Assembly: GCF_964340395.1 (NCBI RefSeq)
Contig: NC_135549.1
Location: 18,113,342 to 18,177,341, forward strand
Source: Glandiceps talaboti
Taxonomy: Eukaryota > Hemichordata > Enteropneusta > Spengelidae
Reading direction: 5' to 3'
DNA length: 64,000 nucleotides
In this document: positions 25,995-38,442 of the stretch, piece by piece
Numbering within the stretch: the stretch's first letter is position 1
Layout: each line of letters starts with the position of its first letter
Position numbers and translations under genes: made by a program
Notes under the pieces: generated by a model
Databases searched by the model: none
What the model saw: the letters and a program-made list of their open reading frames with translations, nothing else
What the model was told of the DNA's origin: nothing

Positions 25995-26745
25995 TAGACC
26001 CTCCACCAACAGTTTAGTGCCGTAAACAGTTAGTCACAGCATGGATGTATTAGTGAGATCAATTACACATCCATGGTTACAGTTGGTGCCGTAAAGAGAC
26101 AGCAGCTATCGGAGACACTGTCATTGCCGTAAACAGACAACCGCTATCGGAGTCACAGTCAATGCCGTAAACAGAAAGCAGCTATAGTAGTTACAGCATG
26201 GATGTATTAGTGAGAAGACAGCAGCTATCGGAGTCACAATCAGTGTCGTAAACAGACAGCAGCTATCGAAGTCACAGTCAGTGCTGTAAACAGACAGCAG
26301 CTATCGAAGTCACAATCAGTGTCGTAAACAGACAGAAGCTATCGAAGTCACAGTCAGTGCTGTAAACAGACAGCAGCTATCGAAGTCACAGTCAGTGTCG
26401 TAAACAGACAGCAGCTATCGGAGTCACAATCAGTGTCGTAAACAGACAGCAGCTATCGAAGTCACAATCGGTGTCGTAAACAGACAGCAGCTATCGAAGT
26501 CACAATCGGTGTCGTAAACAGACAGCAGCTATCGAAGTCACAATCAGTGTCGTAAACAGACAGCAACTATCGAAGTCACAATCGGTGTCGTAAACAGACA
26601 GCAGCTATCGAAGTCACAGTCAGTGTCGTAAACAGACAGCAGCTATCGAAGTCACAGTCAGTTCTGTAAGCAGACAGCAGCTATCGAGTCACAATCAGTT
26701 CTGTAAACAGACAGCAGCTATCGAAGTCACAGTCAGTGTCGTAAA
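25995..26745 (+). repeat. 38-bp minisatellite, array B
   Basis: About 19 copies of the same 38-bp unit as array A at 9480, with shared variant units at the 5' edge. Copy number differs from array A, as expected for unequal exchange after duplication. Confidence 0.9.
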
Positions 26746-27381
26746 CAAACTAATCTTTTACAAGTAGTTTAGATGTACATAGATTGATGATGTCCATGCA
26801 TATATCTGTACATATATCACGAAATCTCGGGACTCGTCAACACTGGTGAATCACACTATGCCGTAGGGGGTGTCAAATGTCTGTGGATGAAACAGTTTTT
26901 ACGATATTTTTGTTCATAAATAATATTTTTAATGTGCTGTATTTGTGGCTTTTTTAAATTGTTCATAATATCTGGTCAGTCCATACTTAGGTAATCATAT
27001 TTTATAAATCTGTGGTGAAATTGCAATGTAAAATATTTAATGTGAAACAAATAATTTAAAATTAATTTCTCCCACAAAAAAATTAAAAACTACTGTCACG
27101 AGTAGCTGGCATATTTTGCATTCTGTTGATAACACCTGTTTGGTCCATTGCGTTGATGACATCTGGTCTTTTTTCCCGCTACTTTACTTACAGAGAAAAC
27201 TATGCCTATACATTAAGACACAGTAAGCCTTTGAGACATTAGGCATTTTTTTCTAAAAATACAACTGCCTGATGTTCCGCCGTATAACCCGATCGCGAGT
27301 TGGAGAGAAATATGTAAGACCAGGGCTACCGTAGGTATAAGTCTGAATTTTGAGAATTCTTCAAATGTCACTATATGCTAA

Positions 27382-28735
27382 GGGAGCCGTCATTATTTAC
27401 GGTTGGGGGGTAGGAGGAATTTGGGAGGTCACTTGAAAATTGGAGTTGGTCGGGTGGGGGGGGGGGCTACCGAAAAATGAGGGAAAGGTAGGGGGGGCTA
27501 CACAAAATTCTGTTTCGAAAAACTTGTGTACACAGTATCAGGATTATTTTAAAAAAACCTGTTACATAAAATGTAACTTTATTAACATTTTAAAACAAAT
27601 GGAAAATATTTTCAAAACATTAAAGCTTTTGGTTTTCCTAAATATTTGTTTATGTAATACATGTACAATGTGGAGTTGTGTGTGAAGTAGAAACTAAATT
27701 ATATAACAATATCTTAAAATAAATATATAAACTCTGAAAGCAAACTTTGAATCAATTAGTTGTCAGGTTGTCACCCAGTTTGTAAATATAAACTGAAGTC
27801 ATTTTAATTTGACAGGTGTCACTGTAACACTAGCTTGCCATCACTAGTTTGTTTCAGCTTAGAAGTGTCTCTGCTTTGTATTAAATAAGGTAAAAATTCT
27901 GATTGCAAATATATCAATGGAAAGTCTCGACTAGTAAAACACGTTGCAAAAAAACTGTCTTACAGTCTCGTAAATTTCACCTGATTATTTCACTCTTTGG
28001 ATAATTGACTACTAAAAGCAAAGCTATGAATTGATGCAATACCTGTGAGCAGACAGATGATCATTCCAACAAACTTTGGGTAATTTGGCTTACTTTAATA
28101 TCACACATTATTGTGATGGTTACCCTTACTCTCACAAGACTTGCCTTGTCTCTGGTGAGTCTAAATTATTTAAATTACAAAGAAGTGAGACAAGGGTTGT
28201 AACTGGATTTGTTGTTGCTTATCTGTCTTATCTGTGGCAAAACTTTAACAGCACACTACTAATAATATATTTGTGTAAAATATTGATATAATTATGTGTA
28301 AATGTAAGAAATTCCTTCTGCAAAAAATGTTTTTCCAATATAATTTGAATTAAGTGGTGTCAGAAATTATGTACATATTACATTTACTGTATACTGTAAA
28401 ACAACTGGTACTTGTACAGATTATAAAACTTTCATGGCGGAATGCTATTAATAAGTATTCTTACTGAAATGAAGTTGTTTTGTAAGTACCCCAATAATCA
28501 TTAATAATACAATTGTAGCAATATAAATAATATAATTTCCTCTCTTTAATACCCACCACTTCATGTATATAATAGAAACGGGGGGGGGGGGGGTATCCCA
28601 ATTTCTAAAGTCAGGTGGGGGGGGGGTCATTGATTTTTTCCCTGCAGGATGGGGGGGGGGGGCAGTTGAATTTCCACTTCTTATCAACCAATTCCTCCGA
28701 ACACCCTCCCCCAACCATAAATAATGACGGCTCCC
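27382..28735. mobile_element. 1,354-bp DNA transposon with TIRs and TAA target duplication (PIF/Harbinger-like, non-autonomous)
   Basis: The left end GGGAGCCGTCATTATTTACG is matched in inverted form at the right end, with one difference over about 28 bp (a C/T at position 19). TAA flanks both sides (27379-27381 and 28736-28738). The duplicated locus at 11113-11125 reads GCTAATCATGC with no insertion, giving a direct empty site. Subterminal regions are G-rich on the left and pair with G-rich sequence near 28580-28660. No transposase frame is present. The 3-bp TAA duplication suits PIF/Harbinger; this class call is inference. Confidence 0.8.
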
Positions 28736-28787
28736 TAATCATGCATTTCGCTATAACAAAAAATCATGAATTCCTGTATACTTATGT

Positions 28788-29097
<310 letters not shown>

Positions 29098-29511
29098 CCA
29101 AGACATAAGTTTCCTATGGCCTCCTATTATAGGGAACAATCAGAATTTACGGCCGGAGGGGGGGGGGCTAACGAGAAACTATGGGAGCAACTAAAACCTG
29201 AGTAAGAGCTGAGAAAAAGATTGACCTAGCTTTGACAAATGGAAATTAGTAAATGAAAACCAATAAGGTGACGTTGAGGGAGTATATCTGAGAAAACCTT
29301 ACATTCTGTAATCATCAGGAAACAAGGACAGAATGTTATGGAAACGTACGCCCTCGCAGGTAAGCTTTCAGAGATCCGTGTCTGTCTTAGAAGTCTGTCT
29401 TAGAAGGAATTGGGTATGGTAAAACCGTTCAGGTTTTTAGTTAAAGGAAGTTACACATTTCTGTAAAAAATACGTTTTTTTACATATCACTTCACGGAAA
29501 GAATTGTAACA

Positions 29512-29600
29512 TAGAATAGAATAGAATAGAATAGAATAGAATATAGAATAGAATATAGAATAGAATAGAACTTTATTGTCCATTTACGGAAATTTTCCTT
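29512..29600. repeat. GAATA array next to a retroelement-like tail
   Basis: (GAATA)n followed by GAACTTTATTGTCCATTTAC. Pentanucleotide or similar repeats ending in CTTTATTG are common 3' ends of inverted LINE/SINE copies. The source element is not identifiable. Confidence 0.4.
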
Positions 29601-30301
29601 TCGCTTCACCAAAATATAAAAGTCACATTAAAATACATATACACACTAAAATAATTACAGTAACACAAACACAGTTACAAACTTCCAATAAAAGTATTCT
29701 TCGAATTCAGTGTAGATCTTTAAAACAAAATTATCAGAAGCTTAAAATCACAGGTCTGGGTTCAGTATGGTTATTGCACTTGGTATAAATGATTTTTTAA
29801 AAACATTTTATGCTTTACACGGGCAATGGTTGATTATAAACTCCAGATGGAAAACAAAAAAATTATCATATCTTGATACATGTTAGAACACGCAATTACT
29901 AGCAAACAACATAGCAATAAACGTTTACTAGTTCGAAGCCCGCCCCCTTGTGGTCTGAAGATGGTATGAATATTTCACCTGTCAACCATCAAGTTTAGTG
30001 TCGCTTCGTCAACAATTGAACGTCAGCTGTATTTTTCCTGTATTAATGTTAAACCTGCACTGGCTGCAACTGGGACGTTGTTTTCATCTCGCATCAACAA
30101 ACATATTCCGTCGCTAAAAAGATTCAAAAGACGTGATTGTACCTGTAAATAATTAATGGCCAATTTTATCCGTAGATATAGTATATTGACAGGTTTAAAT
30201 CTTGAGGGAACGCTTGGTTTTCAATCCGTCTCCATGTTAGTTTGACTTGCCTCAATGCCTTTATATTGCAATTCACATTAAATATTCGATATCGAGGTAA
30301 T

Positions 30302-31290
30302 CATAATAATCGCAATTTTTATTTCTTATAACGTGCATTACATTAAAAATAATCAAAATGCGCTGTACAACTGACAGGAAAAACAAACAAACACAAAATA
30401 CCACAAAATAACACTATTTGGAGAAAAAATACACTTTTTAAAAATGTCCAGATATAAGGGAAAAAAGTAGTAAAATGCATACATGCAAAAGTCTATAAAA
30501 TGACTAAATGATAAAATGAGCTAAAAAGGTAAGTTTTCAAAACTGTCGACTGAAGAAGCAACTCTGATCTCTCAATCTGTTCCATAGACGAGTAGGGGCA
30601 CGGATTGTAAAGCTCGATTACCATTCATAGTACCGCCAATAGGCTGGTGTAAATTATCGTACCATTGGACTGAAAACGAAGGGTACGACCAGTGGCCCGG
30701 TCCGTCTTGTCAGCACTGCAGGTCACTTCAATAAGGTGGTGCAATTCCATTTTTAACTTCCAAAGTAATATATAAAGTGTTGAATTCAATTCGCTGCTGA
30801 ACAGCGAGTCAGACTGGTGTAAATCATGAAGAATTGCAGTAACATGATCACATTTTTTTTCTTTCTGGGTGACAAGTCGGGTTGCTGAGTTTTGAATGAT
30901 TTGATGTTTATGAATCTCAATATAAGGGAAGACCATATACTAAAAGTAAACTATTACAGTAATCTAATCGAGATGTTATGAAGGTATGAACTAATTCCTC
31001 GGTAGAAGTTTGATCCAGTATATGTTGCGAATTCTTCCAATCTTCAAAAGCGCAAAGGAGGCAGCTTTGCAAACATTTACAACATAATATGACATGGTAG
31101 CTGCATCCATGATGGAGACACCAAGATTTCGAACAATGTCAGACAGATGTATATTGATGTCATTAATCCGCACATCACAGTGAGGGACCGGACCTACACC
31201 TCCAAATTTAGAAGAGAAATGCACAATCTCTGTTTTCCCATTGTCACCCTCACATGTGAGATACTGTTCAGAATCATCAGCATACACCAT
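30302..31290 (-). pseudogene. LINE remnant: C-terminal half of a reverse transcriptase (L2/CR1/Jockey type)
   Basis: Reading from 31290 down, the minus strand starts with VYADDSEQ, which contains the catalytic RT motif YADD. It continues through GKTEIVHF, INIHLSDIVRNLGVSIMDAA and then, in a shifted frame, the C-terminal region with IIQNSATRLVTQKEKKCDHV and LHDL. It ends with APTRLWNRLRDQSCFFSRQF, the characteristic tail of Jockey-superfamily RT proteins. Frameshifts and missing N-terminal parts show it is dead. It lies inside the duplicated block. Confidence 0.75.
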
Positions 31291-31699
31291 GCCTGATTAC
31301 AAGCTAGGTTTAATACATGTTCAGTCACAGTGATCGCCACGTATTTATTTATTGGCTTGTCTTGTAAATCAAGCTCTTTTCTGCAAATTCAACGTATTCT
31401 GGTAGATAATGGCCTTTATCTTTTGGTCCGTACCGTAAAATATTAATTAATTACGTAATTAACCCTGTAATAATATATACAGCTACATTCACAAGTTTAC
31501 ACATGGACTCAATACACCTTAATGAGCAATCTTGAGAGTACAGCCCGTTTCATATTAGTGTTCACTAGCTCTGTTTGATATCACCACTAACGAGAAAACT
31601 GCACATTCTACATATACACTTGCTACAGCTTGTCTAAAAACAAACACAACAATTTAAGCATACAGCAGCTAGACACAGACAAGCTGGTGCCAATTTGTT

Positions 31700-32240
31700 A
31701 TGCCTGTTCTTGATGTCTTGATCGTTGCACGTTAGTTCATTTCATTTAAACAAAATGTTGCAAGTATCCCTCATTCATTCAGTCTTGCCATCTTAAAGTG
31801 TAGTATGCAATGTCTTATCATTCTCGCAAACCAGAGCTGTTATTTTTTCTGCGACACTGCGAAATAACGAGACTATTGAACGGCCTAGCTAGCATTTGAC
31901 GGCGCGTTATGGACGGTGCCGTAAAAGAGGCTGTGGTTTGCGACCATGTTTCTTATTGATTTCTGTGTGGTTGTATCAAACAGAGTCACTAACATGAAGT
32001 GGGCTGTAAAAGATGGTCCAGTTGTATAGTAGCAGTTGGCGCAGCTTTATTAAAGAGACATAAAGATATGACATCGCATCAACTCTTGCCACTATCTTAG
32101 GATTTAGCTTATCTTACCATTTCTTTGTTGACTTCAAATATGTTCCATTTAAACTTAGACAAGTAAAAGAAATTATTTTAGTTGTCTGAGATTTTACATA
32201 GACCTAGTACCTGAAAATTCGTAAGATTATAACATTTACA
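31700..32240. other. Intergenic, nothing recognised
   Basis: AT-rich sequence without supported gene, RNA or repeat structure. Confidence 0.4.
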
Positions 32241-32247
32241 TGTACTT

Positions 32248-32627
32248 AGATAAGATAAGGTAAGGTAAGGCAAGGCAGGGCAAGGCAAGGTAGGGTAAGG
32301 TAAGGTAAGGCAAGGCAAGGCAAGGCAAGGTAAGGTAATATAAGGTAAGGTAAGACACAGACAACTAACACATTTTGGGTAAGGTAAGGTAAGGTAAGGT
32401 AAGGTAAGGTAAGGTAAGGTAAGGTAAGGTAAGGTAAGGTAAGGTAAGGTAAGGTAAGGTAAGGTAAGGTAAGGTAAGGTAAGGTAAGGTACAGACATCT
32501 AACATATTTGGGGTAAGGCAAGGTAAGGTAAGGTAAGGTAATAAGGTAAGGTAGAGTAGGGTAGAGTAAGATAAGATAAGATAAGATAAGATAAGATAAG
32601 ATAAGATAAGATAAGATAAGATAAGAT
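32248..32627 (+). repeat. AAGGT / AAGAT pentanucleotide arrays
   Basis: Three array blocks of (GGTAA)n and variants (GGCAA, AGATA), separated twice by near-identical spacers containing CAGACA-CTAACA-TTT-GGG, then a homogeneous (GATAA)n block at 32566-32627. The spacer duplication shows block-wise amplification. Encoded Leu-Pro-Tyr frames are artefacts. Confidence 0.95.
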
Positions 32628-33169
32628 AAAGTAACTATATGTATAGCGCCAAATCCCAAAAGTTAATTGTTCAGAGGTGCATCACAAAGCATAAAAATGA
32701 AAATAAAGTCTGTCTTTGGAAAAAAAACAAAAATGTAAACACGATAATTCTACTATAAAAAGCAAACTTTGAAAGAAACATAAGATACAAATGATTCAAA
32801 AATAGTTTAAATTGTTCAAAACTAATCAACCTGGAGGTAAAAAAATAGTTATGAAGGTTCAGATTCAGTAATTCTAAAATGATACTTTCAGACAAAATGA
32901 AGATACTGATTTAAATGCAGAAAAACTGTCAAGACGACTGGTATTGTTTGACAGCAAATCACCACTAGAACAAGTACAGAATTAATCAGAGGAGAAAAAG
33001 AGAATGTAGACTGAAAGATCAGCCGTTGTGGGCGCTCTTATCATCCTGCCGATATTGTTATGCCTATTATTATATAATATTATATAATTATTATTATTAT
33101 ATTATTATTATTATATATTAATTATATTGTTATTGTTATTGTTATTTATTGTTATTGTAAATCTCTCTC

Positions 33170-33190
33170 TCTCGCTCGCTCGCTCGCGCG

Positions 33191-33282
<92 letters not shown>
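33170..33282 (+). repeat. CTCG/(AC)n microsatellite
   Basis: CT/CG lead-in followed by about 90 bp of (AC)n. Confidence 0.97.
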
Positions 33283-33286
<4 letters not shown>

Positions 33287-34560
33287 GAAAAATTATACTC
33301 TGGTTTGCGATGATAACCTTTCTACGATTTTTTTTATTTATGAATGCTCTAAGCTTATGTCATGGAGCGACCTCCTGCAAAAATTGACAATATTTTTATG
33401 AAATCCTTTTTTTTAAAGTTGTTTATTTATGAACCAAGCTGCATCATTGTCATACACAGTATATGTTATTTTCAGTGAGTTTGTACACTTACTGTATCTG
33501 TAATTTGTATCAGTGGATAGGTATAGATTAGACTGGCCCTAGATCCTAATATTTTTTTAAAAGTCCATATTGATAAGTTCGTCTAGGGTATCGAATATAA
33601 GTGACTAATTGAAATAAATATACATCACTTAAATATAGTTCAACGAGCGAACCATATCACAAGTTACTCTACGACAGTGGCCGGGGAACAGTCGATATTG
33701 CACGTATACATTCGCCATATATTCAATATATTCATATTTATGCCATCGTTTGCATCCCTCTAGCGACGACAATGAGAAAATTGCTCATCACACCCAGGGA
33801 GGGCGTACATCAACATGACAGCTGATGAAGGCGACAATATCGAGATGCTGTGGTAGCATATAATCCTCCGGTAACGAGCCTGTGTGAAGACACCATTGAT
33901 CAATCCCAAGTCTATACCATCTTCCAGACATTTATAGTCAAGTCTAATCCTCAATGAGTAAGAGAAACGCGACTTTCTGTAGCTGGGGACAAGACTTTTT
34001 TTGGCAGTGACGTCCTCAAAAGGCCCATGATTATAATACCTGTACGGCAGGTAAGTGTAACGTTGTGGTACACAGCAAGCGAGCTCTTCGTCTTTTGACA
34101 AATCTCAAGCCGTGTTTATTTCACTATGGTGCTAATAACAGTTTAGACGTAGTACCCGACCAGCTGTCTCCGACCGTATTCGTCGTGTGTGTGTGGATCA
34201 AGGTGTTTTATTCGGTTTGTGATATATATGCCATACGTGTACTGACCTGGGATCCATTGACCTACTGCAAGTGTATGAGTCAACGAGTTTCACCGAGTAA
34301 TAGTAATCATATTAAGTGCTCTCCATTCAAATTACACAGAAATTGCAAGGGCTTCGTTAAATACGTTTGGTTCTAGGGAGAATACATTGATCTGAAATTA
34401 ACAAATATATTCACAATTTACTATATACAAGTACCAATTAGCAATGAATAATGCTTGTTAAATTGACAAAATTCATCTAATTATTTCACTACATATATAC
34501 TATCACCAAATATCATAGCCACAAGCACAAAAGATCAATTTAATTGTCACTGAAGGAATG
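33283..34560. other. Unassigned stretch with a slightly GC-richer core
   Basis: A minus-strand frame at 33760-34101 (113 aa, MSKDEELACCVPQRYTYLPY at its start) is the only sizeable non-repetitive frame. It shows no motif I recognise and no clear splice context on its own strand. A strong donor-like GGCAG|GTAAGTG lies on the plus strand at 34050, but the plus frames before it are stop-rich. Confidence 0.25.
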
Positions 34561-34659
34561 GGTTACAATATATTATTATGTCCATGATGTCTGCCTGTAT
34601 CACCTTTAAAAACAGCAATTAATATTATGTATAGTCTGTTGAGGAGAGGTGTACACTTT

Positions 34660-34743
34660 GACAGAATGACAGACAGACAGATAGACAGACAGACAGACAG
34701 ACAAACAAACACAAGATATGTATATATATATACTTTGCACAAA

Positions 34744-34814
<71 letters not shown>

Positions 34815-34818
34815 GCAT

Positions 34819-34866
<48 letters not shown>
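34660..34866 (+). repeat. GACA and (TA)n microsatellites
   Basis: (CAGA)n at 34668-34704, then two long (TA)n tracts at 34746-34815 and 34825-34865 separated by TGCATTGTG. The TA tracts could extrude hairpins. Confidence 0.95.
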
Positions 34867-34868
<2 letters not shown>

Positions 34869-35504
34869 AGTTATTTACAACGCTCGTAACGTAAATGAAA
34901 TCCAGCTTTTTCCAACATGAGATTCAGTCACATTGCGAATATATGTATTTTGAAGCACTGAAATTGTCATGACAACAGATTGCAAAAACTACAGTCATAT
35001 TTACATGTATTGAGTTTGTACACAGTATGATTCATTTCACGTCAAGTTATCATGATATTGTACCAACTTAGACATCTCTTCAGATCAAGTTCACGTTAAA
35101 GATAATGGCTGTAGCAGGATTAAGGGTACTGACAGTACAGTTTCCAGTTAACCCTTTCATGACTAGAGACGAGTTTTAAATAATATGGGGACCCAATTTA
35201 TATGTATATTTTCATAATTACAATAATAATACTTTATTAGGAAGTAACATTTCTTTAATTCCAGTCTAAAATGAAGTTGATATATGCCAAAAACTTACAT
35301 AAAACAAGAATTTTGTCCAAACAATTTTGGCGGGAATGTTTTCAGTCTTGAAGGGGTTAATAATACTAGTCAATCTTTCACAAAATTAATAGGACTCTAT
35401 TTCTTCAGCTTATTCTCAAAATATATTATTCAATTATGCCATGTGTTAATGTATATTGCCAGATACTTTATTTGAACAATTTTCACTGTGTCTATTCCAC
35501 TACA

Positions 35505-35854
35505 CTATATGGATAAGGATTGCCGGGAATTTATTTGGGATTTTGAATTCAAAAAATTATTTTATCATGGCTTCGATTTCCTACTTGAAAAAAATCAATG
35601 TGAAACAACATATACCAAGTCCTTGTTTGTAACTCAATACATTGAAAAAGCATAATAAAATGTGTCAAATGTTTTGTTATTATTTGTACATTAACAAACT
35701 CTTTACATATTTTTAGCTTTTTTGCAATGTATATAGAGTTACAAACACAGACTTGGTCAATGTTGTTTCACATACGTTGAACCTTGATAAAATTGTTTTA
35801 TAAATTAAAAGTCCAAAATAAATACCAAATCCTCATCTATATGACCACTTTAAA
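35505..35854. mobile_element. Fold-back MITE family A, copy 2
   Basis: An imperfect palindrome. GTTTGTAACTCAATACATTG in the left arm mirrors CAATGTATATAGAGTTACAA in the right arm. ATCATGGCTTC and the outer AATCCTCATCTATATGACCA match copies 1 and 3. Confidence 0.65.
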
Positions 35855-35859
35855 CTCCA

Positions 35860-37331
35860 ATACTCCGATCAGTATGAAAAATCCAAAAACTGAATATCTG
35901 AATTCAGTGTAAATTTGAACTTTGAACTCACCATAAAGATAAAGGAAAAAATACTAATAAGGAAAAAAAGAATTGTTTCTGGTCAGTACTGTTTGTCTAA
36001 AATGGTGTGACAACACAATTTTTTTCCCCAACAAACCTGTTACTCAATCTACTATTTATGGCAGTTACTGTTCTTTTTATCTAGTACTTTAGAGTAAGTG
36101 TGTATGTGGGGCAGATGTCATTTGTTTGTTCATGAATGGCCCTGCAGTTGTCTTCACTGAAGTAGGGAGCAGTATTTTTGTGTTTCCCCACAGATCTGCA
36201 GACTGCATGGGCTGGACAAATACAAAAAAAAAATACCCAATGCCCAGGTATTTAAGTGATGCGTGCATTGACCAGAAACAATTCTTTTCTTTTTTTTTGA
36301 CCTTATAATAGGTTTTTTGTAAGTGATATTAGCTAAGTGATAATTAGTCACTAAGCTACTCGTTCAATTATCAATATTTGATGGCTAAATATTGACATCA
36401 CCATTTAAAAGCAGTGGACAAACTTACACAAAAATACTACATAGTAATGAACAAATGTTTGTTCATAACTTAGTAGAAATATATAAAAGCAAATGTTATT
36501 AATTAATCTATAATTAGCGTTAATGTTTACTGAATATACAGCAGTAACCATGTACATTGCATACGTCACTTGTCAATCATGTAGCATGTATATACATCGT
36601 ATTTGAAAAGTGTCACTTTCATAGTCGTAATGTCTATAATGTTGTTTGCGCAATCAACGACACAGAACACATGTACCTGCATTACTATTGTTTGTATCTA
36701 TTCATAGTTAGTGCTAGATCAATGTGTTCATGAATACATGTACATGTACACCACCTGGTAAAACATGAAGGCAAAGATCTACCAGTATGGGTAAACAACT
36801 GACTGTACTGGATGGCTGTAATTCTTGTTATTGCCACTATGGGTATACAGACCCTATGACATGTAATTTTATATATATGCCAAAATATCATTCTTTGTTC
36901 AGGACCAGCTTTTTCTGTAGTTCTGCCAGAAAATTGTTTTTCACTCCTAAATTTTAATCTTTAAAAAAATGTATATATAACCTTCACTTTCAATCTATTT
37001 TACATTATTGTGACTACTGTTTTGTTTTGCTGAAAGATAAAACTGCAGCCAAACCATGACCAACCCTCAAATTATATGGAATATCTATAGATCTGTTGTG
37101 TAACAAACTGAATTCTGTGTCCAATGAAATTTTTTGATCTGCTGAAGCACATCTTTATCTGTATTGTTGACGTACAAGTACCAGTACTGGTTGTCAAGAG
37201 TCACGTGTGGAGCAATACAATCAAAGTACTTAAGAGCCCTGGTATCTTATTACATAGTAATACAGATTCAGGTAGTAAACAACATTTTATACATGATTTC
37301 TTCAAATGAAAATTTTTTCTCTGATTTTCAG
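35860..37331. other. Upstream region of the F-box/WD40 gene
   Basis: AT-rich, without supported coding sequence. The splice acceptor TGATTTTCAG ending at 37331 implies at least one upstream exon, whose position I cannot define. No TATA box or CpG-rich promoter could be picked out. Confidence 0.4.
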
Positions 37332-37339
37332 GAAAAAAT

Positions 37340-38344
37340 ATGGATGCCCATCAGAATGGTGATGGTACAGGTTATGGTAGTGGTGGCGGGAGTGACTCTG
37401 ATGGTACGAAACCACCAACAAAACGAGCGAAGAGTCGGTCCCGTGTTTGGGAAAAAGTGGCCTGGTTGACACGTAGAGGGCGAGCCAATCGTTATGGACA
37501 GACATCAGAAGGTGCCGCTGTAGGGGATGAGGCTGGGGCAGCTGCATTGCCAGATAATCTTGAACTTGACCAAGACATCGCATCTACAAGCTCCAATTTC
37601 TCACCTCTAATTTCCAGACCACTTTCAGAATGTAGTTCTTCAAGTGAGGGTGACCTCGTAAGCGGTGTCCAATGTGAGGCCTGGAGAGGGCGGTGTCCAG
37701 CATACCCAAATAGTGAGATCGATTCCCAGAGTTGTATCAAGCCCAGTCTGATCAAGGCAATGTTTAGACAACTTGAACCAATGTCATATAATCGGAAAAA
37801 TCCCAAATTTGCAAGAACGAGGGTCAGGAGTGTTCCTTGTCATCACCATGACCAGGATGACAGCTGTACTAGTGAACTTGACAGGTCATCATGTACATCA
37901 AGTTCCTCCAGTTCACCAACTAGTGAGAATAGAAACAAGAATTCAGGATACAGTGAAAGCTGTCACTGTCCAGCATGTTGTTCATGCAGGGTTACAGAAT
38001 CGAACTGTGACGGTCACAACAGCTGGCCCAGAAACAAAACATGCCCTCTACGGGCATCACTAGATCTGTCCAATTCTAATCTTCTTAGCATGAAAGGTAA
38101 ACATTTACGTTGTGCTAGCAGTCCACAGGACATTGTACTTGATGATAAGGAGGGAAGGTTTCTAAGTAAACTAGACACCCCAAGAACAAGACTTAGTCTC
38201 CCCACAGCATTATCACATACCAATGTACAGAGTCGATATGAGGCTATATGTAAAAAGCTACTGGGTGAAAGGAATGAAGTTAAATGTCGTAAATGGAGAG
38301 CTGGCAGTGGTGTGGACGGAGCAACATTTAAAACGAGAATTGAG
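37340..38344 (+). CDS. First coding exon of the F-box/WD40 gene: disordered N-terminus
   Basis: This 1,005-bp exon supplies residues 1-335. It is rich in Ser, Gly, Asp and Cys, with a likely nuclear localisation cluster KRAKSRSR near residue 28, several Ser clusters (SECSSSSEGD, SSCTSSSSSS), and a Cys-rich patch HCPACCSCR whose spacing could bind metal, though no known finger fits. The start ATG is eight bases after a good splice acceptor at 37331, so the message has an upstream noncoding exon or an earlier start I cannot see. The donor is GAG|GTGAGT. Confidence 0.85.
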
Positions 38345-38394
38345 GTGAGTTAGTACTTTTATGAGATAAATAAGATTGAAGATAACAAAAACAA

Positions 38395-38442
<48 letters not shown>

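Noticed and set aside
32248-32627. Possible telomere-like repeat.
   Set aside because: The unit is AAGGT/GGTAA, not TTAGGG or TTAGG, and the array is internal with variant blocks.
33760-34101. 113-aa minus-strand frame.
   Set aside because: No motif, no splice context, and composition is not convincing; listed only as an unassigned stretch.
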